Assembly (NCBI GenBank): GCA_003427395.1
Contig: BFEA01001000.1
Span: 52,402 to 80,545, forward strand
Length of the DNA: 28,144 bases
DNA from: Chara braunii
Lineage: Eukaryota > Streptophyta > Charophyceae > Charales > Characeae
Reading direction: 5' to 3'
Position 1 is the stretch's first letter; the number at the start of each line of letters is the position of its first letter. The notes below the pieces were generated by a model that saw only the letters and a program-made list of their open reading frames with translations, was not told the origin of the DNA and did not search any database. Below are positions 18,499-28,144 of this stretch, in pieces. Position numbers and translations under genes: made by a program.

Positions 18499-19569
18499 TG
18501 CAAGGGTCCTGTCTGACCACAACTTGCTGGAGTGTATCTTTTCGCATGCACAAGTGTCAACACACAGATTGAGTATCTCACACAAAGCCAAGTTGAGATA
18601 AGATGAGATGAGAACCAGATAGCGCAGCTTGTATTATCAAATCACATTAAACAAGGGTATCTCAAGCTCACGAGTTCAACGCCCACAAAGTACATGTCTC
18701 TCCCTCAATCAACCATACACACAGGGCCTGGCTCAGCCAGCGTTTGCCCTAGATCACAAGTGTAGCGCCAACAAGTAAGTATCTTCCATATCCAGTACCA
18801 TAACATGTCTCTTCTCTTTTTGTCTTCTCTCAAGATCCTTGTTCTGGCTCCCTTCACTCAACATGCATGCACACTCCCCGTCTACGAGAACCTAATCTGA
18901 ATGCTACTCACTGAAGACTACTTACTAACCCTTCTACTACTACTACTACTAATATGCTGGTGCAGCTATGGCTCCCTCTTGCAAGCCAGCGCCAGCCTTC
19001 TCCCTCTTAGCGCAGCTTCTCCTGCCAGCGCTCATCCAGCCAGCCAGCGCACAAGTGCCACAACATTTCCACGCATCAATGCTACTGGAGAATCTGTCGT
19101 GTGGGAATCAGCCTCCCTTGGAACTCTTTTCCCTGTCCCAGGCTGTGTAGAGTGTGTCCCAGTACCTTTCCCTCAGGGTCTGCTGCTGCTGCGGCCCTTA
19201 AGCCTGAATTTCAGACTTTTGCCCTGAATCTAGACTGATTGTTGGACTTTGGTCGGACTGGGACCTGTCTTTTGACTTTCTTTTTGAAAAGACACACCTA
19301 CTGCCTGAAGAGACACATACACTGCACGAACAAACATGACTTGCACACCCCCTGGATGAACAAATATAACCCTCAAAACCTGAATACTGTGGTTGTTCGT
19401 CCAGGGGCACAACTGTGACCTTAGACATGACTTTTCACTTAGTTAGGATGCGACTTTTGACTTAGAGAACATGCCTTTTGATTTGCTTTACACGTGTTAG
19501 GTTCTGGCCGAAGGATGCCTCAATGCTGAATTCGTCATTCAGGCCCTGAATCGGGTGAAGACCCTTTTA
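18499..19569 (-). mobile_element. 3' LTR of C2, 1,071 bp
   Basis: Plus-strand ends TGCAAGGG and CCCTTTTA (an inverted pair matching at 6 of 8 positions). Near-copy of 26274-27394. Contains a (CTA)n run near 18938. Open frames on both strands recur in the two LTRs only because the LTRs are copies. Confidence 0.92.
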
Positions 19570-19581
19570 CTCTCGCCGGCC
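19570..19581 (-). promoter_or_regulatory. Polypurine-tract-like site of C2
   Basis: Minus strand GGCCGGCGAGAG immediately before the 3' LTR, matching the site in P (11924-11935). Confidence 0.6.
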
Positions 19582-19608
19582 TAATTTCGAAGTCCTCTGA
19601 GAAAACCT

Positions 19609-22600
19609 TCATCTATCTATGATACTTATTCCTCTTCTTGCTCTTTCATATGCAGACACAATATGAGGTGCAGACTCGATCAACTCTTCTCTTGTGAACC
19701 AGCGATCTTCACTTGGGTCCTGATAGGCAAATCTTACCTTATATTGCCGCTGGGGTCTGCCTCTACGTCCAGTTTGAAACGTACTCTCAGCAATAATCTT
19801 GTCCACATCATATTTCCCATCCATTCTTGGAGGAATCGTCGATCTGCGGCTGGTAAATAGCTCATTGGTTACGCAAGGTAAGAGCTTTGAGGCGTGGAAC
19901 ACTGGATACGTGTGTAAGTGTAGAGGAATCTCAATAACGTAAGAAGGTCCATCCACATCTCCTATCACATCTAGAACCTGCCAAGGTCCTCTGTAGGCGG
20001 GTAGCAACTTCTGAGATATGTTCTCCTCAGGAACAAACTCTTTAGACTTAACCCATACTAGATCACCTACAACAAATTGAAAAGGTCTTCGGTGTTTATT
20101 TGCTTGTTCAATCATTTGATGTTGTGCCTTCATTATATTTTCCTTTACCTTTTCTACATCCTTTTGGTATTGTATTGCAAAATCACTTGTTCCTAGTGGA
20201 AGCTTATGTACTTGATCCGGGCTTAGACGGTCGATAGGTCTGCGTGGACGTCATCCCAGATGCAACTCCATCAGAGTTTTGCACGTAGATAGGTGAACAG
20301 AGTTGTTATAAGCACTAGCAACTTTGGGCAAATGCTCGTCCCAATCAATCAGATCGGGACGGATGTACATACGCAGCGTCTGCTGCAAAATCTTGTTCAT
20401 TTGCTCAGTTTGGCCGTTTGTCTCAGGATGTCTACCTGAAGACATAGTCAACTTAGAGCCATAAACGTTCATTAGTTGCTGCCATTGTTTGACTTGTGAA
20501 CCTTGTGTCTCTGTCACTTACAATTGTCAAGGGATGCCCATAATCTTTCACCCAGTGGTTAAAGAACTCCCGGATTACTAGTTCGGTTCTTGCTTCCGCA
20601 GGTAATGCTATAAAAACAGCATATTTACTAAATCTCTCAACAATGACCATGACTTGCGTTTTTCCATTCCTGCTTTTCACCTTGGTGTCCATAAAGTCAA
20701 TGGACATAGAGTCTCCATAACCTGTTGGAATAGGCAGAGGCTTAAGTAGACCAAGGGGAGGTTGCGTGGTGCCCTTGTTTCTTTGGCACACCTGACAGCC
20801 CTGCACATATGCGATGAAGTCGGGTTTCATGCGAGGCCAGGTGTAGGAACGCAAAAGGCTTGCGTAAGTCTTCTTCCACCCGAAATCGCCTTCGGTGTCG
20901 TGGCATTCCCCTAAGATCAAACTTTTGATCTCTTCTACATTTGGAATACAAAGCCTATCATGCACACCAGTTTTTTCAAACAACAGTCCTTGTGTGATAT
21001 GATCGTCAGGAAACTTGGTTGGCGCTTCTTGCACACGTTTAATCATAGCGCCATAGATAGGATCTGTGGAATACACATTCCTAATTTTCTCTTGTAGATC
21101 GGTGCCCATATCTAAATAGGTTACAATGACATCGAAGAAATCGGATCTTCGACTTAATGCATCGGCGACAACATTATACTTACCCTTAACTGGCTTCAAC
21201 TCGAAATCATACTGATCAATCTCAGCGGCCCAGCTAGTCAACTTAGGTGTCATCCGGCCTGCGTCTTAAGCCAGCGAAGTGTCTTATGATCTGAGTACAC
21301 TTTGAAGTGCCTTCCTAGCAGATAGTGTCGCCAATGATCAAGGGCTTCTCGAAGAGCATACAACTCTCTCTCATATGTAGAAGCGACGACCTTCTCGTTA
21401 GGCAGTCGTCGGGACATAAACGCTACAGGCTTGTATCCATTCCCATCATCTTGTTGGAGAATAACGCCTATCCCATACTGACTGGCGTCGGTTGTGACTA
21501 CAAAGGGCAACGAAGGATCAACAACTTTCAAAACTGGATAATTAATCAAACATTTCTTTAAACGCTTAAACGAAGTTGTGCACTCTGAGTCCCACTTCCA
21601 GATAGTTTCTTTCTTTAGCAATCTGCGAAGGGGAGCAGCAATTATCGTGAAATGTCTAACGAACGTCCGATAATAGTTGGCTAGCCCAAGGAACGACAAC
21701 AACTTTGTCAAAGTGCGGGGGTTAGGCCAATCACGAATTGTTGCAATCTTTGTGTCTTCCAGTTTAATACCGTCACCATCAAGTACATGCCCTATATATA
21801 AAACCTGACGCTTAGCCCACTCACACTTCTTAGGGTTCAACTTCAGATTGGTTTCACGCAATTTATTTAGCACAAGTCGAAGGTGCTCACAATGTTCCTT
21901 TAAATCTTTACTGAAAATTAAAATATCAACAAGATAGATTACGACAAACTTGTCAAGCCATTCACGAAAATGTTAATTCATTGTTCTTTGGAAGGTTGCA
22001 GGTGCATTCGTAAGACCAAAGGGCAGCACAATGAACTCATAGTGCCCATACCTTGTTCGAAAGGCAGTCTTGTATTGGTCTTCTTGCTCTACCTCAATTT
22101 GATGGTAGCCAAACTTCAAATCAATCTTAGTGAAGTATTTGTGACCTTGCACCCTATCCAACAAATCATCAATTCGTCGTAATGGCTAAGCATTCTTATT
22201 AGTAATATCATATAACCTTCTATAATCTATACGCATGCGGACCCCACCATCTTTCTTGGGCACAAAAAGCACTAGCACACCATAAGGCGAGGAGCTAGGT
22301 CTTATCCATCCCTTTTCCAACATTTCGTCGAGTTGGGTTCGCAATTCATCCAACTCCTTAGGTGACATTCTGTATATAGGCCCCTTAGGAATTTGACTTC
22401 CTGGAATAATCTCAATGCGATGTTTGATTGGGCGTTCTACAACACCGCTTGGGGCCTCTGCCACATCTGCGAATTCTTTTAAAATTTTTTCAATCTCTGG
22501 GGACGTTGCCTCTTCTTTAACTTCACCTTCTTTTATTGGGCGCACATATGCAACAAAGACTTGATCATACAAGTTATACCTTTTTACATGGCGGGCGAAC

Positions 22601-23303
22601 GCGGGGGCACTCATACAACAATGAGCCAAGCTGCTTTCCTTACCTGATTCATGGAATAGGCGGATTTTCTTCTTTCCACCTTGCGGACTAGGCAGCCAAC
22701 AGTCATGGTCCCTCATCTTTATGTCCGCATTTGCAGCTTCCCCCCAATCCATACCTAAAAGAATGTCAAAACGAAGATTATCTTCCACCAAGAGAGTCAG
22801 AGAGTGGATAACACGTTCCACCTTCCCCTCTGCCTCGAGCCGGAAGTATATCTTGACCCCTTCAACATATCTATCCATCACAGTGACTGTACTATTAGCT
22901 AGTTTACTTACTACGGGCTCATCGAATTGCTTAACCTTTAGCCTGAGTCGCAACTTTTGCAAACCTTTCTTACTTACGTAGCTGCGTGTTGACCCAGTGT
23001 CAATCATACCACCAACTCTTATTTTATTTATCTCTAGATCGGCAATTATTAGCTGTCCTTTTCGTTTTTTCATCTCAGTCCTGGCTTGGCGACGAGCGGC
23101 CAACTCATCACCCATGCCAGCGAGGGATCCACCTAGAGAGGTACACACACTTATTACCTCTGGACAGTGTACTAGGAGGGGACTGACTTCCTCTTCAGTT
23201 TCTGCCAACGGAACCTTCGGATGGGAGGATGTTTTTCTTTCCACATCCGAAGTTCCCGTAGAGGCAACTGAGACCCCTACTGGCTGTTCCCTTTTAGTAC
23301 TTT
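19609..23303 (-). pseudogene. pol: Ty3/gypsy pol of C2 (PR, RT, RNase H, IN, chromodomain), multiply broken
   Basis: Polyprotein that matures, copies and integrates the element. Protease keeps MIDTGSTRSYVS (DTG intact). RT motif [13 protein letters not shown] and [12 protein letters not shown] are present, but the catalytic box at 21925-21936 reads YLVD instead of YLDD (Val codon GTT at 21928-21930). RNase H follows (TTDASQYGIG, YERELYAL, YSDHKTL). Integrase: zinc-domain second His replaced by Asp (HDTEGD, 20885-20887), DDE core (SIDFMD, VSDRDTRFTS, GQTEQ), then a chromodomain (DGKYDVDKII, RQYKVRFAYQD). Breaks: TAG 22188-22186, TAA 21975-21973, a one-base loss at about 21253, a frameshift near 20480-20500, TGA 20253-20251. 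The normal end is at 19611-19609. It follows gag in the -1 frame. Confidence 0.95.
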
Positions 23304-25302
23304 GTAGTCAGGGCAATAGGGAACAATGTGGTTGGGGTCACCATACTTAAGGCACTGGTCGGCAACTTTTCTGTCTTGCCACACTTTCTCTGTAATCCCC
23401 AACTGCTTCCAAGGCTCCCATTCAGGCAGACCTGGGTGGGGTGGATATGGTTTATCCCAATTTCCATACCACGTGCCTCTTCCTCTTCTCCAGGTAGAAT
23501 ATGAACCCCGGCCACCTTGCGAGGGACCATTGCCCCTTCCTCCCACGTAGTGGTTACCTTCGCCACCACCCCTCTGGGTGTCGGGTCCTCTTCCACCACG
23601 TCCGCGGCCTCCTCTTCCTCGGCCACGTCCTCTTCCTTGTCGCCCTCCCCCGCGGGCTACAACGGCCGCGTAGCTCCCCTCATGAGCTACCGAACCGTTG
23701 GGTCCTCCCTCCAGACCATAATCTATTTGGTTGTAGGAGAGAGTTTCAACACCTCCTTCAAAAGTTAGAAGAAGGTTGTCTTTCCCAGGGATGTTCCCTG
23801 AGATAGTGCGGTTCTGCCACTTTTTACCCGCTTGCAGATCTTTCCAGTAATGGCAGTAGTTAGCTTCCGCTTAGAAGCCAGCATGATCTATAGCGATTTT
23901 GCTAAACTTCTCATAAGTCATCCCCTCTTCCTTTGTGCGGGGATACAACTGAGTACGGAGAGGGTCGGGCACCCTAGTGAAGTTGTTGAGGACTTGAGTA
24001 GGAGTTCGTCCATGCTCAGCGCATTGCAAAAGTTCATCCATCGTTGCTTTGAGTGCAGACGCACTCTTCCATTTTCGATCCGCAATGTTTAAAATTAGCA
24101 TTTCGGTTCGACGAGCCAGATTCTTATCTTCGAATTGTTCTCTTACTGCTTTAAAAAAGTCTTCAATTCTGGTTTGTTGTGAATATTCAATCATTGTCTG
24201 GCAATTTGCTTCTTTTTGCAACGATATGGCAAAACTCATCGCATCGCCGGCCATACACGAAGTGGCCATCAGAACTTTGTCCCAATATGGGATGCGCTGA
24301 CCGTACACGTAGGACTCTACGGCCGCAATCCAATGTAGGACACTCTCCTCCCTCTTGCCTGTGTAGGTCCACGACACTTTAACTTTGATCTTTTTAGCAT
24401 CCCCACTGTCTTCTCGCAACACCCCCTTTCCTTTTTTTATCACCATCTCCTCCATCTCCGTCTCCATCACCACCTCCTCCTCCTCCTGCGCCGCTGCCCT
24501 GAATTACCTTTTCAATTACGGCCGGAGTGAAGGTCTGGGTGATGTGGTTATCTAATTTTGCAACGTAGGACTGAATATGCATATCGACATCCTTTGCGAA
24601 CTTCTGAAGGAAGGTGCTCCAGACTCCTTCAAATTCGTACTGGTGGGACTCGACTTTCTGCAGAGTTTTGTTCATTGCTTCCAATTCTTGTTTGGTATGC
24701 AGAACTGTTTCAGTTAAGAGGGCTAACTTTTCTTCTGTTGCCGCTTGTTTGTCCTTTTGCTCTTGCAACTCTCTGTGCAGCCTTGTACCTTCTGCTTGCA
24801 ACCTTTTTCTTTCGTCTAACGCTCGCCGCTTTGCTGCCAACATCTTAGCATGCAGTTCTGGTCGTTTCTCTTCAAGCATCAGATCCTTTTCTCTCTGATC
24901 TGTAACAGTTGCCAGTCTCGCAATGAACACATCCCTTTCTTCTTCTGTCTCTTCGATTCGATCGCTGGTATAAGCATACTGGTTGTACCAGTCCAGCGGT
25001 TTAACAAACAATTCTCCTGCCTGACTACTCTCTGCCTTCTCTGTCCGCCGTCTGATAAGTCTTTCTCCCCCTTCCTCAGACTCTTCTTCTTCTATAGTCT
25101 GTAATTCTTCCTTTAACTCCTTCTCTAACTTTTCTTTCATTTCTTTCTTCACTCTCTCTTCTTCCATCTGCATTTTCCTTTTTATTTCTTCTTCTTTCTG
25201 TCTTTTTCTTTCCTCTCTTTCTTTCTTCTTTTCAGCCTGGCGGCGCTCCACTTCGGCCTGTTCCGCAGGCGTGGGCCCTGGCTTGACTGCTCCTGATCTC
25301 AT
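23277..25302 (-). pseudogene. gag: gag of C2 (coiled coil, capsid, RG-rich tail, zinc knuckle), broken
   Basis: Start chosen at the ATG 25302-25300 (MRSGAVKPGPTPAEQAEVER), because upstream residues look non-coding. A long Glu/Lys/Arg coiled coil covers about 150 residues, followed by a second helical stretch (LDERKRLQAEGTRLHRELQE) and a Gly/Asp run. A frameshift in the Gly/Asp repeat near 24420-24470 leads to the capsid-like part (SWTYTGKREESVLHWIAAVE). An in-frame TAA at 23873-23871 interrupts. The frame then continues through an RG/RGG-rich tail (likely RNA binding) to a zinc knuckle, CLKYGDPNHIVPYC, whose second Cys is Tyr. TAG at 23279-23277 ends it, overlapping pol by about 25 bases in the -1 frame. 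Confidence 0.9.
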
Positions 25303-26257
25303 CATTATTCGGGAGACACAGACTCTCCTGAAGCCCAGGGGAAAAAACATCTGAAATATGGGGCCCAACAAAACCGAAATGGCCATAATCCCCTGCATGT
25401 GATAGTCATCCATGGTGGATGACACCACAGGTAGTCCTCCACTGGTCCACCAAGAGACTATCCCCCACACTACTACTAAACTCTTTCTGATGTGGATGGG
25501 ATGCTGTTTCTCTTTTTTTTTTTTGCACTCTGGAAATCACTGTTTCAGTCAATAACAAATTTCAGACAGTAAAACTCAATAGAACTTTTCTTTTTTTCTT
25601 TTTTAACGCTGCTGGTCTCCTTCTTAGTTAGTATTTTTCTTTCTTTCTTCTTGGTCTAGCTGTTTCTGTTTATACTAACCTTGACTGTTTGTCCTCTTGC
25701 GCAGGGAGAAGTTGGAGTATGTACTATGTCAGAGTTCGATCACACAGATTCTCACTGCCCAATTAACTTTGCTTGATACCGTGCTTGCACTCTGACGTGG
25801 CAATCAGCCACTAACACCAGTATTCCCCACCTTTACTACCTCCTACAATTGTCAGATTAGAGGGGTAGAAGAGAGAACCTACAGGACTCTGACCACTACT
25901 GCCTCTAATGTGACCAGACACTGGGTCCTGACTCCCAGACCAGACCTTAGGTAGACAGCAGCAGCGGCGACCAACAGAGAGGGGAAGAAGTAGAGTACAC
26001 ATAGACACACAGCCAGGTAAGGGGATATGGAGGTTCTTCTCTCTTTGAAGCGGCCGTCGATGAAGCTCCTCGTTGCTCCGCACTCCAACGCTCCAGGTAA
26101 GTAATCTTCTGCCCCTTCCTCTTCGGCTTACTTCTCCCCCTGATCCCAATCCACCTCTATCTCACATCTCCACCATCACCAGCATCATCCTCAAGCCAGC
26201 GTTCTCTTCTTCTCGCCGGCCGTACTCATGCCAGTGCAGTGAGTGCAACGAGCTTCT
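25303..26257 (-). other. Leader of C2 between PBS and gag
   Basis: Non-coding, with a T run at about 25508-25522, T-rich stretches to 25660 and a 'ctgacgtggca' motif near 25792 that also occurs in the gag leader at 2160-2250. No gene seen; small frames here have no known motif. Confidence 0.6.
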
Positions 26258-26269
26258 GCTCCGATACCA
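26258..26269 (-). promoter_or_regulatory. Primer-binding site of C2 (initiator-Met tRNA type)
   Basis: Minus strand TGGTATCGGAGC, identical to that of C1, four bases inside the 5' LTR. It primes reverse transcription. Confidence 0.88.
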
Positions 26270-26273
26270 AATT

Positions 26274-27394
26274 TGCAAGGGTCCTGTCTGACCACAACTT
26301 GCTGGAGTGTATCTTTTCGCATGCACAAGTGTCAACACACAGATTGAGTATCTCACGCAAAGCCAAGTTGAGATAAGATGAGATGAGAACCAGATAGCGC
26401 AGCTTGTATTATCAAATCACATTAAACAAGAGTATCTCAAGCTCGCGAGTTCAGCGCCCACAAAGTACATGTCTCTCCCTCAATCAACCATACACGCAGG
26501 GCCTGGCTCAGCCAGCGTCTGCCCTAGATCACAAGTGTAGCGCCAACAGGTAAGTATCTTCCATATCCAGTACCATAACCTGTCTCTTCTCTCTTTGTCT
26601 TCTCTCAAGATCCCTGTTCTGGCTCCCTTCACTCAACATGCATGCACACTCCCTGTCCACGAGAACCTACTGTGAATGCTACTCACTGAAGACTACTTAC
26701 TCACCCTTCTACTACTACTACTACTACTAATATGCTGGTGCAGCTATGGCTCCCTCTTGCAAGCCAGCGCCAGCCTTCTCCCTCTTAATGCAGCTTCTCC
26801 TGCCAGCGCTCATCCAGCCAGCCAGCGCACAAGTGCCACAGCACTTCCACGCATCAATGCTACTGGAGAATCTGTCGTGTGGGGGGCTGGCCTGCTCTTT
26901 AATACTAATGGCCTGGCCTACCGAGGCCTGAATCAGCCTCCCTTGGAACTCTTTTCCCTGTCCCAGGCTGTGTAGAGTGTGTCCCAGTACCTTTCCCTCA
27001 GGGTCTGCTGCTGCCGCGGCCCTTAAGCCTGAATTTCGGACTTCTGCCCTGAATCTAGACTGATTGTTGGACTTTGGTCGGACTGGGACCTGTCTTTTGA
27101 CTTTCTTTTTGAAAAGACACACCTACTGCCTAAACAGACACATACACTGCACGAACAGACATGACTTGCACACCCCCTGGATGAACAGATATGACCCTCA
27201 AAACCTGAATACTGTGGCTGTTCGTCCAGGGGCACAACTGTGACCTTAGACATGACTTTTCACTTAGTTAGGATGCCACTTTTGACTCAGAAAACATGCC
27301 TTTTGATTTGCTTTTCACGTGTTAGGTTCTGGCCGAAGGATGCCTCAATGCTGAATTCGTCATTCAGGCCCTGAATCGGGTGAAGGCCCTTTTA
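26274..27394 (-). mobile_element. 5' LTR of C2, 1,121 bp
   Basis: Near-copy of 18499-19569. It holds 47 bp (26884-26930) missing from the other LTR and one extra CTA triplet. It should contain the promoter, but I cannot point to a convincing TATA box. Confidence 0.92.
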
Positions 27395-27398
27395 ATAC
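27394..27398 (+). repeat. Right target-site duplication of C2 (AATAC)
   Basis: Matches 18494-18498. Without C2 the flanks join as a continuous C1-type LTR, confirmed by the uninterrupted P LTR at about 12040-12065. Confidence 0.85.
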
Positions 27399-27518
27399 AC
27401 AGGTCACGGGTTCAACTCTCGGGGTCGACACAGATACTGTACACGGGCAAGGTAAGAACTAGGGATCGAACCCTGGGATCTGCATTCACTACTGCTAACA
27501 GGTGAATACCGTTTCCCA
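27395..27518 (-). mobile_element. 5' LTR of C1, outer 124 bp
   Basis: Reverse complement matches P's LTR start (11936-12060), including the T-arm-like palindrome at 27461-27474. Ends in CA (27517-27518), i.e. TG on the minus strand, so this is the outer end of C1. Confidence 0.85.
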
Positions 27519-28144
27519 GGTACTTCCGAATAAAAAATTTAAAAATTTTGGAATATTCCAGAAGAGAGTAAGGGCTTTGAGAAGTAGAATCCCCAAAACA
27601 CAACTGAGAAGAGAGATTTACCCAAAAACAAAAAAATCAGATTATCAAAGCAACGAAAAATTCGAAATTCCAAAAAAATAATAGGGGGAAAAAAAAATCA
27701 GCTACTAATTAATGCCATATTCAGAATTTACCTAGGCTGGGCTGCCGTCCGGCGAAACCGGGCGACGCAAAAACACAGCAAGGAATTTTTTAATTTTTCT
27801 TTTTGAAGGCGGGGTTGTGCTGCGCTACCCTAGAGGACCCCGAATCTGCAATAAAGAAGTTAAGCTGGGGGTGGGGGCGCTGGGGGAGGGATGTCAGAGG
27901 GGGGTCCGGGGGGGGGTCTGGGGGTCTGGGGGATGTCAGTGTTGGTATGTCACAGACCTTGCAGGTGTGTATGTGGAAGAAGAAGAAGAGGAGGATGAGG
28001 AGGAGGAGGAGGACAAAGAAGAAGAAGAAGAAGAAGAAGAAGAAGAAGAGTGGAGTATGCCGGAAGAAAGATTGGGCGAGACGAAGTTGGGGGAAATGAC
28101 TGCCGCGGGGGAAGGTCCAAAATGCGGCCCCACGTGGCACAAGA
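27519..28144. other. Flanking sequence: A/T-rich, G-rich and GAA repeat
   Basis: 27520-27720 is A-rich. 27866-27935 is G-rich with many G3-G9 runs (possible G-quadruplex). 27975-28052 is a GAA/GAG triplet repeat. Poly-Ser, poly-Lys and poly-Phe frames here come from the triplets. No gene recognised. Confidence 0.7.

Larger units (their letters stand above)
18499..27394 (-). mobile_element. Complete Ty3/gypsy chromodomain retrotransposon C2, 8.9 kb, inactive
   Basis: Order on the minus strand: 5' LTR (27394-26274), PBS, leader, gag, pol (PR, RT, RNase H, IN, chromodomain), PPT, 3' LTR (19569-18499). It is flanked by (A)ATAC and sits in the C1 LTR, whose sequence continues on both sides. The LTRs differ by about 4% over their first 420 bp plus a 47-bp and a 3-bp length difference. 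Gag and pol carry several stops and frameshifts and a mutated RT active site, so it cannot move on its own. Confidence 0.95.

Noticed and set aside
18901-19428. Leu-rich plus-strand and Ser/Cys-rich minus-strand frames, repeated at 26676-27253
   Set aside because: They recur only because the two LTRs of C2 are copies, and indels change them freely.
27461-27474. tRNA gene
   Set aside because: Only a T-arm-like hairpin is present; no acceptor, D or anticodon arms.
27790-28142. Poly-Ser, poly-Phe and poly-Lys frames
   Set aside because: By-products of the GAA triplet repeat and G-rich tract.

Overview
The window is a eukaryotic intergenic landscape made almost entirely of decayed, nested Ty3/gypsy-type LTR retrotransposons; I find no convincing host gene, rRNA or tRNA. 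Chromodomain-ended integrases and primer-binding sites matching the plant initiator-Met tRNA point to a green-lineage genome. The gag/pol style resembles what I know of charophyte algae such as Chara, but that is a guess from memory.

Layout. 1-2416: a satellite of about 100-bp units and minus-strand gag-like fragments. Here the assembly contains a 38-bp Nextera (Tn5 mosaic-end) adapter dimer at 1888-1925, flanked by an exact 234-bp duplication, which is an artefact. 2417-3495 and 11433-12401: a plus-strand chromovirus fragment 'P' (integrase, chromodomain, start of the 3' LTR). It is split at one codon by a 7.9-kb insertion 'X' (3496-11432) with short target duplications and no recognisable protein. 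X carries a 55-bp-arm fold-back, a 122-bp degenerate repeat, and an array of about 17 stem-loops.

12402-18498 plus 27395-27518: minus-strand element 'C1' of the same family as P (truncated pol, gag, PBS, 5' LTR), cut at the RNase H/integrase boundary and abutting P's LTR head-on. 18499-27394: a complete but dead minus-strand element 'C2' inserted in the C1 LTR. It has two LTRs, PBS, PPT, gag, pol and an (A)ATAC target duplication. 27519-28144: A/T-rich, then G-rich, then GAA-repeat flank.

Order of events inferred from nesting: P and C1 inserted and were rearranged; X entered P; C2 entered the C1 LTR. C2's two LTRs differ by about 4% over their first 420 bp, so it is not recent. Every pol and gag carries stops or frameshifts except the truncated C1 pol, which is open for 748 codons.

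The best candidate for something undescribed is the stem-loop array at 7612-9049. Loop and inner stem are nearly constant (loop TAAGAT), while outer stems differ from unit to unit yet stay complementary, with G-T pairs on the plus strand. This looks like selection on a plus-strand RNA structure. Part of the array is duplicated around a single-N assembly join, so copy number is uncertain.
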